Notes: generated from the letters alone by a model not told the origin. Numbered from the stretch's first letter, positions 1 through 9,439 are shown. The stretch is 64,000 nucleotides of DNA from Halorarius litoreus (GCF_024362405.1 NZ_CP101454.1:2108001-2172000), one strand, 5' to 3'. Translations and numbers: made by a program.

Positions 1-60
1 GCTCTCCTCGCCGGCGTCGGCAGCTGGGGCGGGTCGGTCGTCGTCGGTTGCCACGTCCAT
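1..60 (-). CDS. N-terminus of a gene cut by the window edge
   Basis: Only the first 20 codons are present, reading leftward from an ATG at 60. They encode a very acidic, Ala/Asp-rich stretch beginning MDVATDDDRP, typical of a haloarchaeal N-terminus but not diagnostic of any family. The start is supported by the promoter element at 89-96, whose ATA half lies 36 nt upstream. The gene is divergent from the CapA-like gene and shares its control region. No function can be given. Confidence 0.5.
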   Translation of the reverse strand, partial: MDVATDDDRPAPAADAGEES

Positions 61-88
61 CGTCACTGGTCGGTCGCGTCATAGCCGC

Positions 89-111
89 ATTATTATCTGT
101 TGGATAAATTG
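89..111. promoter_or_regulatory. Bidirectional copy of the TTA-N9-TAA promoter element
   Basis: On the minus strand it reads TTATC-CAACAG-ATAATAAT. On the plus strand it reads TTATC-TGTTGG-ATAAATTG. Both have the six-base spacer found throughout the window. The minus reading places the ATA half 36 nt before the ATG at 60. The plus reading places it 35 nt before a GTG at 139. It therefore looks like one overlapping core promoter serving divergent genes. Function is inferred from position and from similarity to about thirty other sites. Confidence 0.6.
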
Positions 112-138
112 AACGAGCTACCCCCCAACTACCGTTTC

Positions 139-243
139 GTGCGGCGAGCATGCGGGATTGTGGGCTGCGTAACTAAGATGCTCTGTAGGGTAGCCCGTCG
201 TGAGACCATCTATGACGCAACCGCCCCCAGCAGGGCAGACTGA
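139..243 (+). CDS. Possible leader ORF overlapping the CapA-like gene
   Basis: A GTG lies 35 nt after the ATA half of the promoter, where a leaderless transcript should start. It opens a 34-codon frame that ends in TGA inside the next gene, overlapping it out of frame by about 30 nt. It resembles the other leader ORFs in this window, but here the overlap is long and the peptide looks like no known protein. It could be fortuitous. Confidence 0.25.
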   Translation: MRRACGIVGCVTKMLCRVARRETIYDATAPSRAD

Positions 244-1585
244 CGCGGACCACCGCCTGTTCGTCGCTGGCGACGTCATCTGTCCCCCGGAGCTGTCAGC
301 CCCGTTCGTCGCTCCGGCTCTCCAGCAGCGCATCGAGCAGGCGGACCTGTCGGTCGTGAACCTCGAAGCGCCGGTCGACCCGAAATCCGACCCCATCGAG
401 AAGTCGGGGCCCGCCAAGCGCTCGGCGGCGGACACGACCCCGTTGCTCCGGGAGGCCGGGTTCGACCTCGCGACGCTCGCGAACAACCACGTGATGGACT
501 ACGGAGCCGATGGGCTCCGGCGAACGATTCGCGAGTGCGACCGCGAGGACATCGCGACCTGTGGGGCTGGCGGCGACCACGACGCCGCGCTGGAGCCCCA
601 CCGAACGACGCTGGGAGACACGTCCCTCGCGGTGTTCAGCGTCTGTGAACAGGAGTTCGGGGTGGCCGACGCGGCCTCGCCGGGCACGGCGTGGGGGTCA
701 CATCCGTCCGTGCGTCGGCGCATCGCCGAGGAGTCGCGACGCTCGGACGTGGTCGTCGTCGTCGCGCACGGCGGCGTCGAGTACGTCCCCTTCCCGCCGC
801 CGCAGCGCCAGACGCGCCTTCGCGAGTTCGTCGAGGCCGGCGCGGACCTCGTCGTCGGCCACCACCCGCACGTCCCACAGGGATGGGAAGTCCACAAAGG
901 GACGCCCATCTTCTACAGCCTCGGCAACTTCCGGTTCGACCAGCCGAACCGCCCGAAGACGAGCTGGGGGCTCGCCCTCGACGTCGGCATCGCGGACGGC
1001 GAGACCCTCGACGTCGACCTCGTGCCCACGGAACTGGTCGACGGGACGGTCCAGGAGGTCGACACCGACCGCGCCGTCGACGAACACCTCCAGTACCTCT
1101 ACCGGGTGACCGAGCGCACCGCCCCGCAGGACACGCTGCGAGGCTACTGGCAGGAGACCGCGATGCAGTTGTTCGACCAGCGGTACTCGAACTGGCTCCG
1201 CCGCGGGACCGGCGCGCGGGCTCGCGACCAGGTCACGACGCCGACTCAGCACGTCAGCACCGAAGCCGCGTGGGGCGAGGGTCGCCGCGACGAGATGCTC
1301 GTCCTGTTGAACCTGTTCCGCAACGAGTCGCATCGGTCGGTCGTCGAGACGGCGCTCGCGCTCAAGACGGGCGACTGCGTGGACCACCGCACCGAAGAGA
1401 TCCGCGAGGAGGTCCGTGAGCTCGTCGCCTGGACGGAGGACCGACCCTTCTACGACACCCCGTCGCCGCCGCGGGCGAAGCTCGCTGCACTCGGGTCGCT
1501 ACTCTCCGAGCGGCTGCCGACCGGCTCGGAGAACACGTCCGACGACTCGTACCTCCCGCACAGCGGTGACGGCGGGAGCGCCTGA
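212..1585 (+). CDS. CapA/PgsA-like (PGA_cap) metallophosphoesterase-fold protein
   Basis: The 457-residue product has the landmarks of the CapA family: FVAGDV near residue 17, NLEAPV near 52, LANNHVMDYG near 96, AHGGVEY near 190 and GHHPHVPQG near 220. The Asp, Asn and His residues in these motifs are the calcineurin-fold metal ligands. Bacterial relatives act in poly-gamma-glutamate capsule synthesis or export. No PgsB/PgsC partner is visible here, so the substrate is unknown. There is no signal peptide, and the C-terminal ~150 residues are less conserved and probably lineage-specific. A GTG at 200 in the same frame is an alternative start. The gene faces away from the truncated gene at 1-60 and precedes a convergent flippase, which suits a surface-polymer role. 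Confidence 0.8.
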   Translation: MTQPPPAGQTDADHRLFVAGDVICPPELSAPFVAPALQQRIEQADLSVVNLEAPVDPKSDPIEKSGPAKRSAADTTPLLREAGFDLATLANNHVMDYGADGLRRTIRECDREDIATCGAGGDHDAALEPHRTTLGDTSLAVFSVCEQEFGVADAASPGTAWGSHPSVRRRIAEESRRSDVVVVVAHGGVEYVPFPPPQRQTRLREFVEAGADLVVGHHPHVPQGWEVHKGTPIFYSLGNFRFDQPNRPKTSWGLALDVGIADGETLDVDLVPTELVDGTVQEVDTDRAVDEHLQYLYRVTERTAPQDTLRGYWQETAMQLFDQRYSNWLRRGTGARARDQVTTPTQHVSTEAAWGEGRRDEMLVLLNLFRNESHRSVVETALALKTGDCVDHRTEEIREEVRELVAWTEDRPFYDTPSPPRAKLAALGSLLSERLPTGSENTSDDSYLPHSGDGGSA

Positions 1586-1678
1586 AACTGGACTGCTCGA
1601 CGTCTCGCGTCCGATCTGTCTCGACGCTAGCCCGTTTCGATTCTCCGCATCTGAGAGGGGGCTCCTCGTCCGATAGCC

Positions 1679-3904
1679 TCAGCCCCGCCGCCCGGCCAGC
1701 ACGAGCGCCGCGACGCCCCCAGTCCACGGAACGAGCGTGCGTACCAGGCTCCAGAGTCCACCCAGCATGGCGCTGGGAGAGGACGTGCCGGTGGCCGTGG
1801 CGGTCGGCGTCGAGGTCGGCGTCGACGTGGGAGTAGCCGTCGCTGTCGCCGTAGCGGTCGGTGTCGAGCTAGGGGTCGCCGTCTCGGTTGCCGTTGCCGT
1901 GGGGGTCGCCGAGGCGGTCGGCGTCTGGCTTTCGGTCGGTGTCGGCGAGGCGGTCGGGGTTGGGGAGGGAGTCGCCGTCGGCTCCGGCGTATCCGGCGGA
2001 TCGGTCGGGCGCGGCGTGGACTCTCCAGTCGGCGACGGACTCGCGGTCGGAGCGGCCGTCGCGGTTCCGGTCGGGGTCCCCGTCGCGGTTCCGGTCGCCG
2101 TTCCATTTGGTGTCGCCGTTCCCGGGGTCGAACTGGCCGTGGCCGTCGGGCTCCCCGTGGGCGACGCCGTGGTCGGGCTGGCCGTCGGTGTGGCCTCCCC
2201 CGTGTCCGCGGGTGTCGGGGTCGCCGTGCTGGTGATGTTCGTCGACGAGATGTCCGGGGTCGGGTCGTCGACGCCGACGGCGACGACGATGCCGGCGGCG
2301 AACAGCAGGATGCCGCCGACGAGCAGGAGGCGGTTGAGCAGGCGTTGCGTCCGCTCGATGTTGAACGACAGGCGAGACCGCCGCTCGCCAGCCAGCGGTG
2401 AGTCGAACCGGCGCACGCGGGGGCCGACGACCGGCACCGAGACGAGCACCGAGCGGACCTCCTCGACGTCGATGGCACCCGTCGCGAGCGCGAGCACCGC
2501 GTACAGGAGGAACCCGACCGGCGGCACGACGAGGAGTGCGAGCCAGCGGTTACTGAGGGTGAGCGTGAGGCCGACGATGGGCACCGTGGTCAACACGCCG
2601 GTGAGTGCGATGCGGCCGAGGCGCGCGTCGGCGAACGGGTCGTAGCCGATGCGACGCGCCCCCCAGTAGTGGAAGAACGGGAGCGAGCCGTAGCCGATAC
2701 TGGTCGCGACGGCCGCTCCGACCATCCCGTACCGGGGGATGAGCAGGGCGTTCAACACGAGATTCAGGACCGCTGACGCACCCGTCGCTCCGATGACGGT
2801 CTTCAGTTCGCCCTTCGCGTGACTGATGGAGAAGATGGGGCGGGCGACCGCGAACCCGAGCGTCCCCGGGAGCAACAGCACGACCGGGAGCGCCGCCGCC
2901 GCGTAGTCCGAACCGAGGTACAGCGGGACGAAGTCGAACGCGAGCGCCCCCAGCCCGACGGCCAGCAGGAGCGTGAACAGCAGCGTGTAGCGCGTCGCCT
3001 TCGACGCCATCTCGGTCACCTTCTCGACGCGGCCCTCGTTCCAGAGGCTCGACGTCTCCTGGATGAGCACCGACTGGACAGATCTGGGAACGAGCCAGAG
3101 GAACTGCACGATGACGAGCGCGCCCTTGTACACCCCGGCGGTCTGGCTGTTCACCATGTCGTTGACCATCAGGATGTCGACGTGGTACATCGACGTCAAC
3201 AGGAAGATGTAGACGACTGTGAGGGAGTTGAAGCCGAACAGCTCCCGCTTCGGGAGGTCGTCGGGCAGCGGCTGGACCAGCTGACGCAGCGACACCTCCC
3301 GGCTGATGAAGTAGAAGGCGACGATGAACGCCAGCGAGCTGGCGACGATCTCGCCTGCGAGGACGCCCTCGACCCCGAACCCGAGCGCCGCGAGCCCGAC
3401 GGCGACGATGCCGAACGTCACCTTGTGCAGCACCTTGATGGGCTCGGAGACGTGCTCGAGTTCGAGCCCCATCAGCGCCCGGCGGATGTACTCGCGGAAC
3501 TGCGCGGCGAGCGTCAGCACCGCGAGCAGGTAGAAGTACGGCCGGAACGCGGGGCCGAACCCCAGCCCGAGCTTGGAGATGAACCCCGTGTGTGCGGCCA
3601 CGGCGAACAGCACGGCGGGAATCACCGCGAGCACGAACGCGACGCGGAAGTAGAAGCCGAAGACGCTGCTCGCCCAGTCCGCCCGGTCGCGGTCCTCAGC
3701 GAGGTACTTGCGGACGCCGCTGTTGATGCCGGAGCTGACGAGGATCATCAGGAGGCCGAACACCGCCATCACGACGCCGTACGCGCCGTACTCCGCTTTC
3801 GTGAGGAAGTGGACGAGCGCGGGCGTGGTAAGGAACGACACCAGGATGACGCCGATACGGCCCCCCGCGATGGAGAGGAACGCGGTGACTGGATTGCGTT
3901 TCAT
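1679..3904 (-). CDS. Wzx/RfbX-type polysaccharide flippase with mucin-like tail
   Basis: The 741-residue product starts MKRNPVTAF. Residues ~1-490 are a polytopic MATE/Wzx-type lipid-linked oligosaccharide flippase with about 12-14 hydrophobic segments, starting with a [21 protein letters not shown] first helix. After it come one more membrane helix (~525-545), about 150 residues made almost only of Thr, Pro, Ser and Ala, and a short hydrophobic C-terminus. Usual family length is 450-500, so the tail is an unusual addition and probably an exposed, O-glycosylated stalk. The tail DNA is a degenerate GTCGGN-type repeat. The gene lies 37 nt after the nucleotidyltransferase and probably shares its promoter. 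Predicted role: moving a lipid-linked glycan across the membrane for exopolysaccharide or protein glycosylation. Confidence 0.8.
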   Translation of the reverse strand: MKRNPVTAFLSIAGGRIGVILVSFLTTPALVHFLTKAEYGAYGVVMAVFGLLMILVSSGINSGVRKYLAEDRDRADWASSVFGFYFRVAFVLAVIPAVLFAVAAHTGFISKLGLGFGPAFRPYFYLLAVLTLAAQFREYIRRALMGLELEHVSEPIKVLHKVTFGIVAVGLAALGFGVEGVLAGEIVASSLAFIVAFYFISREVSLRQLVQPLPDDLPKRELFGFNSLTVVYIFLLTSMYHVDILMVNDMVNSQTAGVYKGALVIVQFLWLVPRSVQSVLIQETSSLWNEGRVEKVTEMASKATRYTLLFTLLLAVGLGALAFDFVPLYLGSDYAAAALPVVLLLPGTLGFAVARPIFSISHAKGELKTVIGATGASAVLNLVLNALLIPRYGMVGAAVATSIGYGSLPFFHYWGARRIGYDPFADARLGRIALTGVLTTVPIVGLTLTLSNRWLALLVVPPVGFLLYAVLALATGAIDVEEVRSVLVSVPVVGPRVRRFDSPLAGERRSRLSFNIERTQRLLNRLLLVGGILLFAAGIVVAVGVDDPTPDISSTNITSTATPTPADTGEATPTASPTTASPTGSPTATASSTPGTATPNGTATGTATGTPTGTATAAPTASPSPTGESTPRPTDPPDTPEPTATPSPTPTASPTPTESQTPTASATPTATATETATPSSTPTATATATATPTSTPTSTPTATATGTSSPSAMLGGLWSLVRTLVPWTGGVAALVLAGRRG

Positions 3905-3941
3905 GGCGATATCGAGCTGGGGTCGTGGCCTCGTGGCTGGG

Positions 3942-5123
3942 TCACCGGTCGCGGGAGACGGTCTCGCCGGCGGCGGTCGTCGCGCCGACCGAGAGCGTCA
4001 CCCCCGGGTCGAGACTCGTGTTCACGCCGGTCTTGGCGCCGTGACCGGCGACGACGCCGAACTTCCGTCGCCCCGTGGAGACGCGCTCGCCTTTCACCGT
4101 GAGGCGGACGTCGGCTCCGTCGTGCCGAAGGTTCGCGACCTGGGTTCCGGCCCCGAAGTTCACGTCGCGGCCGAGCACGCTGTCGCCGACGTACGAGAGG
4201 TGTGACACCGACGCGCCGGCCAGCAGGACGCTGTTCTTCACCTCACAGCCGTGGCCGACCGTGGCGTCGGGGCCGACGACCGTCGCCCCGCGGACGTAGG
4301 CGTTCGGTCCGACGGTCGCCCCGGACTGGACGAGCGCCGGTCCCTCGATGACGACGCCCGCCTCGATGGTCGCGCCCGCCTCGACCACGACCGTTCCCCG
4401 AAGGTCGGCGTCGCGGTGGACCTCGCCCCGGACCCTCCGGGTCGCCTCGGCGAGCTGGCGCTCGGTGGCTTCGAGCAGCTCCCACGGTCGGCCGACGTCC
4501 ATCCAGCGGTCGAGCCGGACCGGCCGGACGGTGTGGGTCTCGGCGATGCTCGCGAGCACGTCCGTGAGCTCGTGTTCCCCGCGCTCGCTCTCGGGCACCT
4601 CGAGCATCTCGGCAGCGTCGGCAGGGAAGTGGTACGCGCCCGTGTTCGCGAGGTCGGTCGGCGGGTCGTCCGGCTTCTCGACGATGTCGGTGACGACGCC
4701 GTCGTCGACGCGCACGACGCCGTAGTTCGTCGGGTCCGCGACCTGGTGGACGCCGACGCTCGGGCCACGGTCGACCAGGTCGGCGACGCTCTCGAGGTCG
4801 TACCGGTTGTCGCCGTTCAGCACGAGGAACGGCCCGTCGAGGTACTCGCGGGCCGCCAGTACGGCGTCGGCGGTGCCGCGCTGGTCGGCCTGCTCGGCGT
4901 AGTGGACCGGGACGCCACGGTACCGGTCGCCGAAGTGCGCCCGGACGCCCTCGGCCCGGTAGCCGACGATGAACACGAGTTCGTCGACACCGGCCGCGAC
5001 GGCGACGTCGGCGACGCGCGCTGCCAACGGTTCGCCCGCCACGGGGAGCATGGGTTTCGCCACCTCCTCGGAGAGCGGCCGGATGCGTGTCCCCTCACCG
5101 GCCGCCAGAATCACGGCTTGCAT
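3942..5123 (-). CDS. Bifunctional sugar-1-phosphate nucleotidyltransferase / left-handed beta-helix protein (GlmU-like)
   Basis: The 393-residue product opens with the nucleotidyltransferase signature [12 protein letters not shown]...KPMLPVAG (residues ~6-28), followed by a Rossmann-like catalytic domain with LNGDNRY near 99 and a W-x-D-V-G-RP motif near 212. Residues ~235-393 are hexapeptide repeats ending in the archaeal GlmU-type [12 protein letters not shown] segment near 322. It should make a UDP- or dTDP-sugar from a sugar-1-phosphate. The C-terminal acyltransferase activity is plausible but unproven. The start is fixed by the promoter at 5155-5173. It heads a two-gene unit with the flippase, placing precursor activation beside export. 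Confidence 0.85.
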   Translation of the reverse strand: MQAVILAAGEGTRIRPLSEEVAKPMLPVAGEPLAARVADVAVAAGVDELVFIVGYRAEGVRAHFGDRYRGVPVHYAEQADQRGTADAVLAAREYLDGPFLVLNGDNRYDLESVADLVDRGPSVGVHQVADPTNYGVVRVDDGVVTDIVEKPDDPPTDLANTGAYHFPADAAEMLEVPESERGEHELTDVLASIAETHTVRPVRLDRWMDVGRPWELLEATERQLAEATRRVRGEVHRDADLRGTVVVEAGATIEAGVVIEGPALVQSGATVGPNAYVRGATVVGPDATVGHGCEVKNSVLLAGASVSHLSYVGDSVLGRDVNFGAGTQVANLRHDGADVRLTVKGERVSTGRRKFGVVAGHGAKTGVNTSLDPGVTLSVGATTAAGETVSRDR

Positions 5124-5154
5124 TGTCGTTGGACGCCGTTCCCGCTCGTCGGGC

Positions 5155-5173
5155 TTTATTACCAGACAGCTAA
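5155..5173 (-). promoter_or_regulatory. Dyad promoter element, sense to 3942-5123
   Basis: In the sense direction it reads TTAGC-TGTCTG-GTAATAAA. The TAA half lies 39 nt before the ATG at 5123. It matches the window-wide YTA-N9-TAR core, with G in place of the first A of the TATA half. Confidence 0.6.
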
Positions 5174-5282
5174 TCTCTGGGGGGTCGTTCAGATTCTCGG
5201 TGGCTAGTCCAGAGACGGTCAGTCCCTGGCTCGTAGAGGCCTCTGCCGGCCGATTGCGCCGGCGTTGCGGCGCACGACGCCG

Positions 5283-5301
5283 TTAGGTGGCCGATAATAA
5301 T
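5283..5301 (+). promoter_or_regulatory. Dyad promoter element, sense to the DUF4129/DUF58 operon
   Basis: It reads TTAGG-TGGCCG-ATAATAAT. The predicted transcript start is near 5327, giving a leader of about 40 nt before the GTG at 5366. A 13-codon GTG frame at 5335-5376 starts near that point and overlaps the gene start by 11 nt. It may be another leader ORF. The rest of the 5174-5365 gap shows nothing else recognisable. Confidence 0.6.
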
Positions 5302-5365
5302 GCTCAGCTACCGACGTGTGCGAAACGAGTAACTGTGGTCGTCTTGCACTCAGAGGTGGTTCGCG

Positions 5366-6244
5366 GTGAACCGTGATAGCTATCTGACCGTCCTGCTCGC
5401 CGTCTGTTGTATCGGGGCCGCGGGTATGGCCTCGACGACGCTCGCGTCGTCGCTCTCGGAAGACCCCGACGACGTCGTGGACGTCGACTACTCGAAGCTC
5501 CCCATCGGGAAGGACGAGGGGAACTCGGTCCGCGGCGCCGTACAGAACGAGGAAGGAACCCCGCCCGAGGGTGGGAGCGATTCCGAGGACAGAACTGATC
5601 CCCAGGGAAGCACCGGTGGGGGAGACAGCGACCGTTCCGAGTCGTCAGCACCGGACGAGCAGTCGAGCGGCGACGACGGGGCCGAGTCGAGTGACAGCCA
5701 GTCGGCGGACGGATCTGGCGGCGGAGAGACCGGCGAGTCGGGGTCGGGCGGTGGGACCGGCACCAGCGGTGTCGGCGCCGGCGGGTCCGGCAGCGGCCGC
5801 GGACCGGGAACACCCGCGGTGAACTGGCTGTGGAACCTCCTCGAACAGCTGCTGCCGTTCCTCGTGCTCCTCGTCGCGGCGGCGCTCGCGTACCGGTACC
5901 GCCGGAACCTGCTCGCGCTCGCCCTGGCACTCGCGGCGGCGTTCGGTGACCGGACGCCCGACCGTGACCGGACGGCGACCCGCTGGCCGGCCGAGCGGCC
6001 GTCGAACGACGTGCACCGCGCGTGGGTCTCGATGGTCGACCGACTCGACCTCGACCAGCCACACACTCGAACCCCCAGCGAGTGTGCGAGCGCGGCGGTC
6101 GAGGCGAACATGGACCCGTCGGCGGTCCAGACGCTGACGGACGTGTTCGAAGAGGTGCGGTACGGTGAGAAGCCGGTGACCGACGAGCGACGACAGCGGG
6201 CCAAGCGGGGGCTCGACCGCCTCCGCGGAGGTGAGACGCGATGA
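5366..6244 (+). CDS. DUF4129 domain membrane protein
   Basis: The 292-residue protein has a hydrophobic N-terminal helix (~8-27), an acidic Gly/Ser-rich extracellular linker (~50-150), a membrane helix (~155-190) and a cytoplasmic DUF4129 domain (~205-285). The domain shows the usual W-x-x-M-V-x-x-L, RTPSEC and FEEVRYGEKPV motifs. It is the first gene of a four-gene overlapping operon with DUF58 and two membrane proteins. This set usually accompanies MoxR ATPases and is thought to act in envelope-protein assembly or maturation. The start is GTG, and the stop overlaps the next start as ATGA. Molecular function is unknown. Confidence 0.75.
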   Translation: MNRDSYLTVLLAVCCIGAAGMASTTLASSLSEDPDDVVDVDYSKLPIGKDEGNSVRGAVQNEEGTPPEGGSDSEDRTDPQGSTGGGDSDRSESSAPDEQSSGDDGAESSDSQSADGSGGGETGESGSGGGTGTSGVGAGGSGSGRGPGTPAVNWLWNLLEQLLPFLVLLVAAALAYRYRRNLLALALALAAAFGDRTPDRDRTATRWPAERPSNDVHRAWVSMVDRLDLDQPHTRTPSECASAAVEANMDPSAVQTLTDVFEEVRYGEKPVTDERRQRAKRGLDRLRGGETR

Positions 6245-6834
6245 ACCGCGGCCGGGTCGTCCTCGGTATCGTGGGGCTCGGCGTCTTCCTGCTGGGCGTC
6301 GCCACCGTCGTCGCGCCGTCGACGGCCACCGCGCTCCCCGTCGAGGGCGTCGTCGACCTGCTCGGCGGGCCGTACGTGTTCGTCGCGGCGTTCGGCGTCG
6401 TCGCCTTCGTCGTCCTCCTGGGCGTCATGGGTGCACGGGCCATCGACGGGCTCGACGAGGCCACGCCGCCGGACCCCGAAGACGTGTATCAGGTTCCCCA
6501 GCCGGGCCACGAGTTCGACGCGTTCGTCGACTCCGGCGGCGGGCTGACCGCTCGTATGCTCGGCAATCGACACGAGCGAGCACGCACGCGGGTCCGGCGG
6601 ACGGCGCTCGCGACGCTGGTTCGAACCGGCGGGATGAGCCGCAACGAGGCCGAAGCCGCCATCCGCGAGGGGACGTGGACCGACGACCCCGTGGCCGCGT
6701 CGTTCCTCTCGACGCGACAGCGGCCGGGGCTCGGCGAGCGACTCGCTGCCGCCGTCCGCGGGGAGTCGTCGACTCAGCGAGGCGCACGCCGCGCCGCCCT
6801 CGCGGTCGCACGGTACGACGAGGTGTCGCGATGA
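6241..6834 (+). CDS. Two-helix membrane protein of the MoxR/DUF58 cluster
   Basis: The 197-residue protein has two hydrophobic helices (~8-28 and ~45-65) and a soluble C-terminal part with a repeated-helix character rich in Arg and Ala. It overlaps the genes on both sides by four bases (ATGA), so translation is very likely coupled. Position between DUF4129 and DUF58 genes is the same as that of the small haloarchaeal family I know as DUF7269. The family name is from memory. No catalytic residues are evident. It may link the DUF58 protein to the membrane. Confidence 0.65.
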   Translation: MNRGRVVLGIVGLGVFLLGVATVVAPSTATALPVEGVVDLLGGPYVFVAAFGVVAFVVLLGVMGARAIDGLDEATPPDPEDVYQVPQPGHEFDAFVDSGGGLTARMLGNRHERARTRVRRTALATLVRTGGMSRNEAEAAIREGTWTDDPVAASFLSTRQRPGLGERLAAAVRGESSTQRGARRAALAVARYDEVSR

Positions 6835-8099
6835 CGACCGTTCGCCGCACCCGTCGCTGGCGTGGCGTCGTCGCGGTCGCGCTGTTCGCCGGCGCCGCTG
6901 GCGTACTGTTCAAGCGCCCGCTCCCACTGCTGTTGGCGGTCGTCGGCGTGGGCTACGCCGCCTACCCGCAGGTGCCGTCACCGCCGACGGTTTCGCTCGA
7001 CATTGACCGTCGTCTCGACCCCGACGACCCGGCCGACGGCGAGCCGGTGACCGTCGAGGTCACCGTCACGAACACGGGCCAGTCGGTGCTGCCGGACCTC
7101 CGCATCGTCGACGGCGTCCCGCCGATGCTGTCGGTGAGCGACGGGACGCCCCGACACGCGACGGCGCTCCGGCCCGGCCGGCGGGCGACGTTCTCCTACG
7201 AGGTGACCGCCACGCAGGGAACCCACCGCTTCGAGCCGGCGACGGTCGTCGCCCGCGACGTGAGCGGGGCGACGGAGGTCGAGACCGAGGTGGCCGCCGA
7301 CACCACCATCGAGTGTACCGCGGAGGTGCCGGAGGTGCCGCTCCGCCAGCAGACACAGCAACACGTCGGGCGTATCGTCACGAACGACGGCGGGAGCGGC
7401 GTCGAGTTCCATCGCACCCGCGAGTACCAGCGCGGTGACGACATGAGCCGCATCGACTGGCGCCGGTTCGCCCGAACCGGCGAGTTGACGACGACGGAGT
7501 TCCGCGAGGAGCGGGCTGCGAGCGTCGTCCTCTGTCTCGACGTTCGGGCCTCCGCGTATCGGTCGCCCGAGGAGGGTGAGCCACACGCGGTGGCGCACGA
7601 ACTCGCGGCGGCCGAACAGCTCCTCGCCGAACTCGCAGAGACGACCGACTCGGTCGGGCTGGCGACGCTCGGCGGGCGCGAGTCCTGCTGGCTCCCGCCG
7701 GGCGCCGGCCGCGACCACCTGCTGCGCGCGCAGCAACTGCTCGCGACGCACCCCGCGCTCTCGCCGTACCCGCCGGAGTCGTCCGACGAGGCCATCGACG
7801 ACCAGGTGCTCGACCTGCGGCGCCGCCTCGGGACGGACACGCAGGTCGTCCTGTTCTCGCCACTGCTCGACGCCGGAGCCGTCTCGGCTGCGCTGGCGCT
7901 GGAGGCGGCAGGCCACGCCACGACGATCATCTCGCCGGACGTCACGGATGGGGACTCGCCCGGGGCGCAACTGGCACGCGTCGAGCGCCGTAACCGGCTC
8001 GACACGGTCCGTGAGGCCGGCGTCCGGGTCGTCGACTGGTCGCCCGACGTGGCGTTGGGAACGTCGCTGGTTCACGCCCAGGAACGGTGGTCGGCGTGA
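6831..8099 (+). CDS. DUF58 domain protein (MoxR partner, VWA-like)
   Basis: The 422-residue protein has a short cytoplasmic N-terminus and two close hydrophobic helices (~12-45). A CARDB/DUF11-like beta domain follows (~55-160, with VTVTNTGQSVLPDLRIVDG). The DUF58 core lies at ~185-300, with the diagnostic EFHRTREYQRGDDMSRIDWR segment and a following FREERAASVVLCLDV strand. The C-terminal half resembles a von Willebrand A fold. DUF58 proteins work with MoxR AAA+ ATPases, here encoded at 9440-10411 on the opposite strand. The ATG at 6831 overlaps the preceding TGA. Confidence 0.8.
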   Translation: MTTVRRTRRWRGVVAVALFAGAAGVLFKRPLPLLLAVVGVGYAAYPQVPSPPTVSLDIDRRLDPDDPADGEPVTVEVTVTNTGQSVLPDLRIVDGVPPMLSVSDGTPRHATALRPGRRATFSYEVTATQGTHRFEPATVVARDVSGATEVETEVAADTTIECTAEVPEVPLRQQTQQHVGRIVTNDGGSGVEFHRTREYQRGDDMSRIDWRRFARTGELTTTEFREERAASVVLCLDVRASAYRSPEEGEPHAVAHELAAAEQLLAELAETTDSVGLATLGGRESCWLPPGAGRDHLLRAQQLLATHPALSPYPPESSDEAIDDQVLDLRRRLGTDTQVVLFSPLLDAGAVSAALALEAAGHATTIISPDVTDGDSPGAQLARVERRNRLDTVREAGVRVVDWSPDVALGTSLVHAQERWSA

Positions 8100-8770
8100 C
8101 CGACCGCGACCCCCTCCCGCTCGGGAGCGCGCTCTCGCTGTGCTCGGCGGCCGTCGCGACGGCGCTCGTGGCCACGACCGGCGTCCAGCGAACCGCGCTG
8201 CTCGCGACGGTCGGTGGTGTGGCCGTCGTGGCCCTCGGGATCCGACTCGCGCGACACGGACACCGCCTGGTCGGGGGCCTCCTCTTCGTCGCCGGCGCCG
8301 GTGGAGTCGCCATCGGGTTCAGCCGAGGGCTGTCCACCACGCCGTCGTTGCAGTTCGAGATCTACCCGGCGCTCGTGGGCGTCACGCTGCTCGGCCTCGG
8401 CCTGGCGCCGGTGCGCCGTGGCTGGGAGCGGTGGTTCGTCACCGCCGGCAGCGCTGCCGTCCTCGCGGCCGTCGTCACGAGCGGCGTCGTCCGCGGGACG
8501 GCGACGGTCCCCATCCTGCTGGCGGGCGTGGCGACGGTCGTCGCGTGGGACGTCGGCGAGCAGGCGGTGAACCTGAGCAACCACGTCGGCACCGATGCGC
8601 GGACCCACCGCGTCGAACTCGTCCACGGCGCGGCGGCGGTCGGCGTCGGTGTCGCCGCCGTCGCGATGGCGCTGTTCGTCCAGAACGTGCACGTGACCGG
8701 CGTGCCGCTGTCGGGACTCGGCGTCCTGCTCGGTGCGACCGTCGTCCTCACGACGGCCCTCTACAACTGA
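8096..8770 (+). CDS. Multi-pass membrane protein closing the DUF58 operon
   Basis: The 224-residue product is almost entirely hydrophobic, with about six to seven predicted membrane helices and no soluble domain. The GTG at 8096 overlaps the DUF58 stop as GTGA, so it belongs to the same operon. The position matches the haloarchaeal family I recall as DUF7519 in MoxR/DUF58 loci. No conserved polar residues suggest transport or catalysis. It ends three bases from the convergent lipoprotein gene. Confidence 0.65.
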   Translation: MTDRDPLPLGSALSLCSAAVATALVATTGVQRTALLATVGGVAVVALGIRLARHGHRLVGGLLFVAGAGGVAIGFSRGLSTTPSLQFEIYPALVGVTLLGLGLAPVRRGWERWFVTAGSAAVLAAVVTSGVVRGTATVPILLAGVATVVAWDVGEQAVNLSNHVGTDARTHRVELVHGAAAVGVGVAAVAMALFVQNVHVTGVPLSGLGVLLGATVVLTTALYN

Positions 8771-8773
8771 GGG

Positions 8774-9376
8774 TCAGAAGGAGTAGTTCTCGAACGACGC
8801 CGGCTCGGTGCCCTGCTGTTCGAGTCTGATGCGTCCCTCCTCGAGGTCCGCGAGCATCACCTGCCCGCCGTAGCCGGTGTCGACGCTGTGCCCGCGAACG
8901 ACGACTGCCGACGTTCCGTCGACGTCGACCTCGGCCGAGGTGGTGAACCGACCGTCGGTTCGCGTGCTGTCGAACTCCGTGCGGGCGAGGCGCTCACCGC
9001 CGAGGGTTTCGAGCTGCCACCAGTCGGCGCCGGACTCCGACGGCGCCAGTGTCACGAAGAACGTCCGCGTCGAGCCGTCGGTCTTGTACTGGAAGCCGGT
9101 GACGTGCGTCTCGCTGGTCTCGCCAGAGGGTGTCGGCGTCGCCGTGCCGGTAGCGGTCGCCGTGTCGGACGACGAGTCGGCAGCATCGCTCTCGTTTCCG
9201 TCCGTGTCGCCCGGGACGACGTTCGAACAGCCCGCGAGCAGCGTCGCCGCGACACCGCCGCCCGCGGTGAGGAGCCGCCGCCGGCTCTGCCGTGGTCGGC
9301 GCGTCTGTGCCTCGTTGGTTGCGTCCTCGGTCCGCCGCTGGGGGGTCCCGGTACCGTGACCGGTGTCTCCTGGCAT
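8774..9376 (-). CDS. Tat-exported lipoprotein, unknown function
   Basis: The 200-residue protein has a twin-arginine motif SRRRLLTAGGG near residue 31 followed by the lipobox LLAGC, so it should be exported folded and lipid-anchored at Cys ~49. An acidic Ser/Thr linker follows, then a ~115-residue beta-rich domain with no motif I recognise. The start is leaderless relative to the promoter at 9402-9420 (33 nt). It is convergent with the DUF58 operon and next to the MoxR gene, so it may be a substrate or accessory of that system. Confidence 0.7.
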   Translation of the reverse strand: MPGDTGHGTGTPQRRTEDATNEAQTRRPRQSRRRLLTAGGGVAATLLAGCSNVVPGDTDGNESDAADSSSDTATATGTATPTPSGETSETHVTGFQYKTDGSTRTFFVTLAPSESGADWWQLETLGGERLARTEFDSTRTDGRFTTSAEVDVDGTSAVVVRGHSVDTGYGGQVMLADLEEGRIRLEQQGTEPASFENYSF

Positions 9377-9401
9377 GGTTCGGTGAACTGCCAGATGGGC
9401 G

Positions 9402-9420
9402 TTTATTATTCAGCCGGTAA
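9402..9420 (-). promoter_or_regulatory. Dyad promoter element, sense to the lipoprotein gene
   Basis: The sense strand reads TTACC-GGCTGA-ATAATAAA, one of the best matches to the consensus. Its ATA half starts 33 nt before the ATG at 9376. Confidence 0.7.
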
Positions 9421-9439
9421 CCGCCGTGTGACGCCCCGG

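Noticed and set aside
1737..2645. Long plus-strand ORF of Val/Gly repeats
   Set aside because: It is the complement of the Thr/Pro-rich tail of the flippase. Repetitive GC-rich DNA is open in several frames.
2819..4102. 427-codon plus-strand ORF rich in Arg, Glu and Asp
   Set aside because: It is a mirror frame of the flippase and nucleotidyltransferase genes, whose products have clear family motifs.
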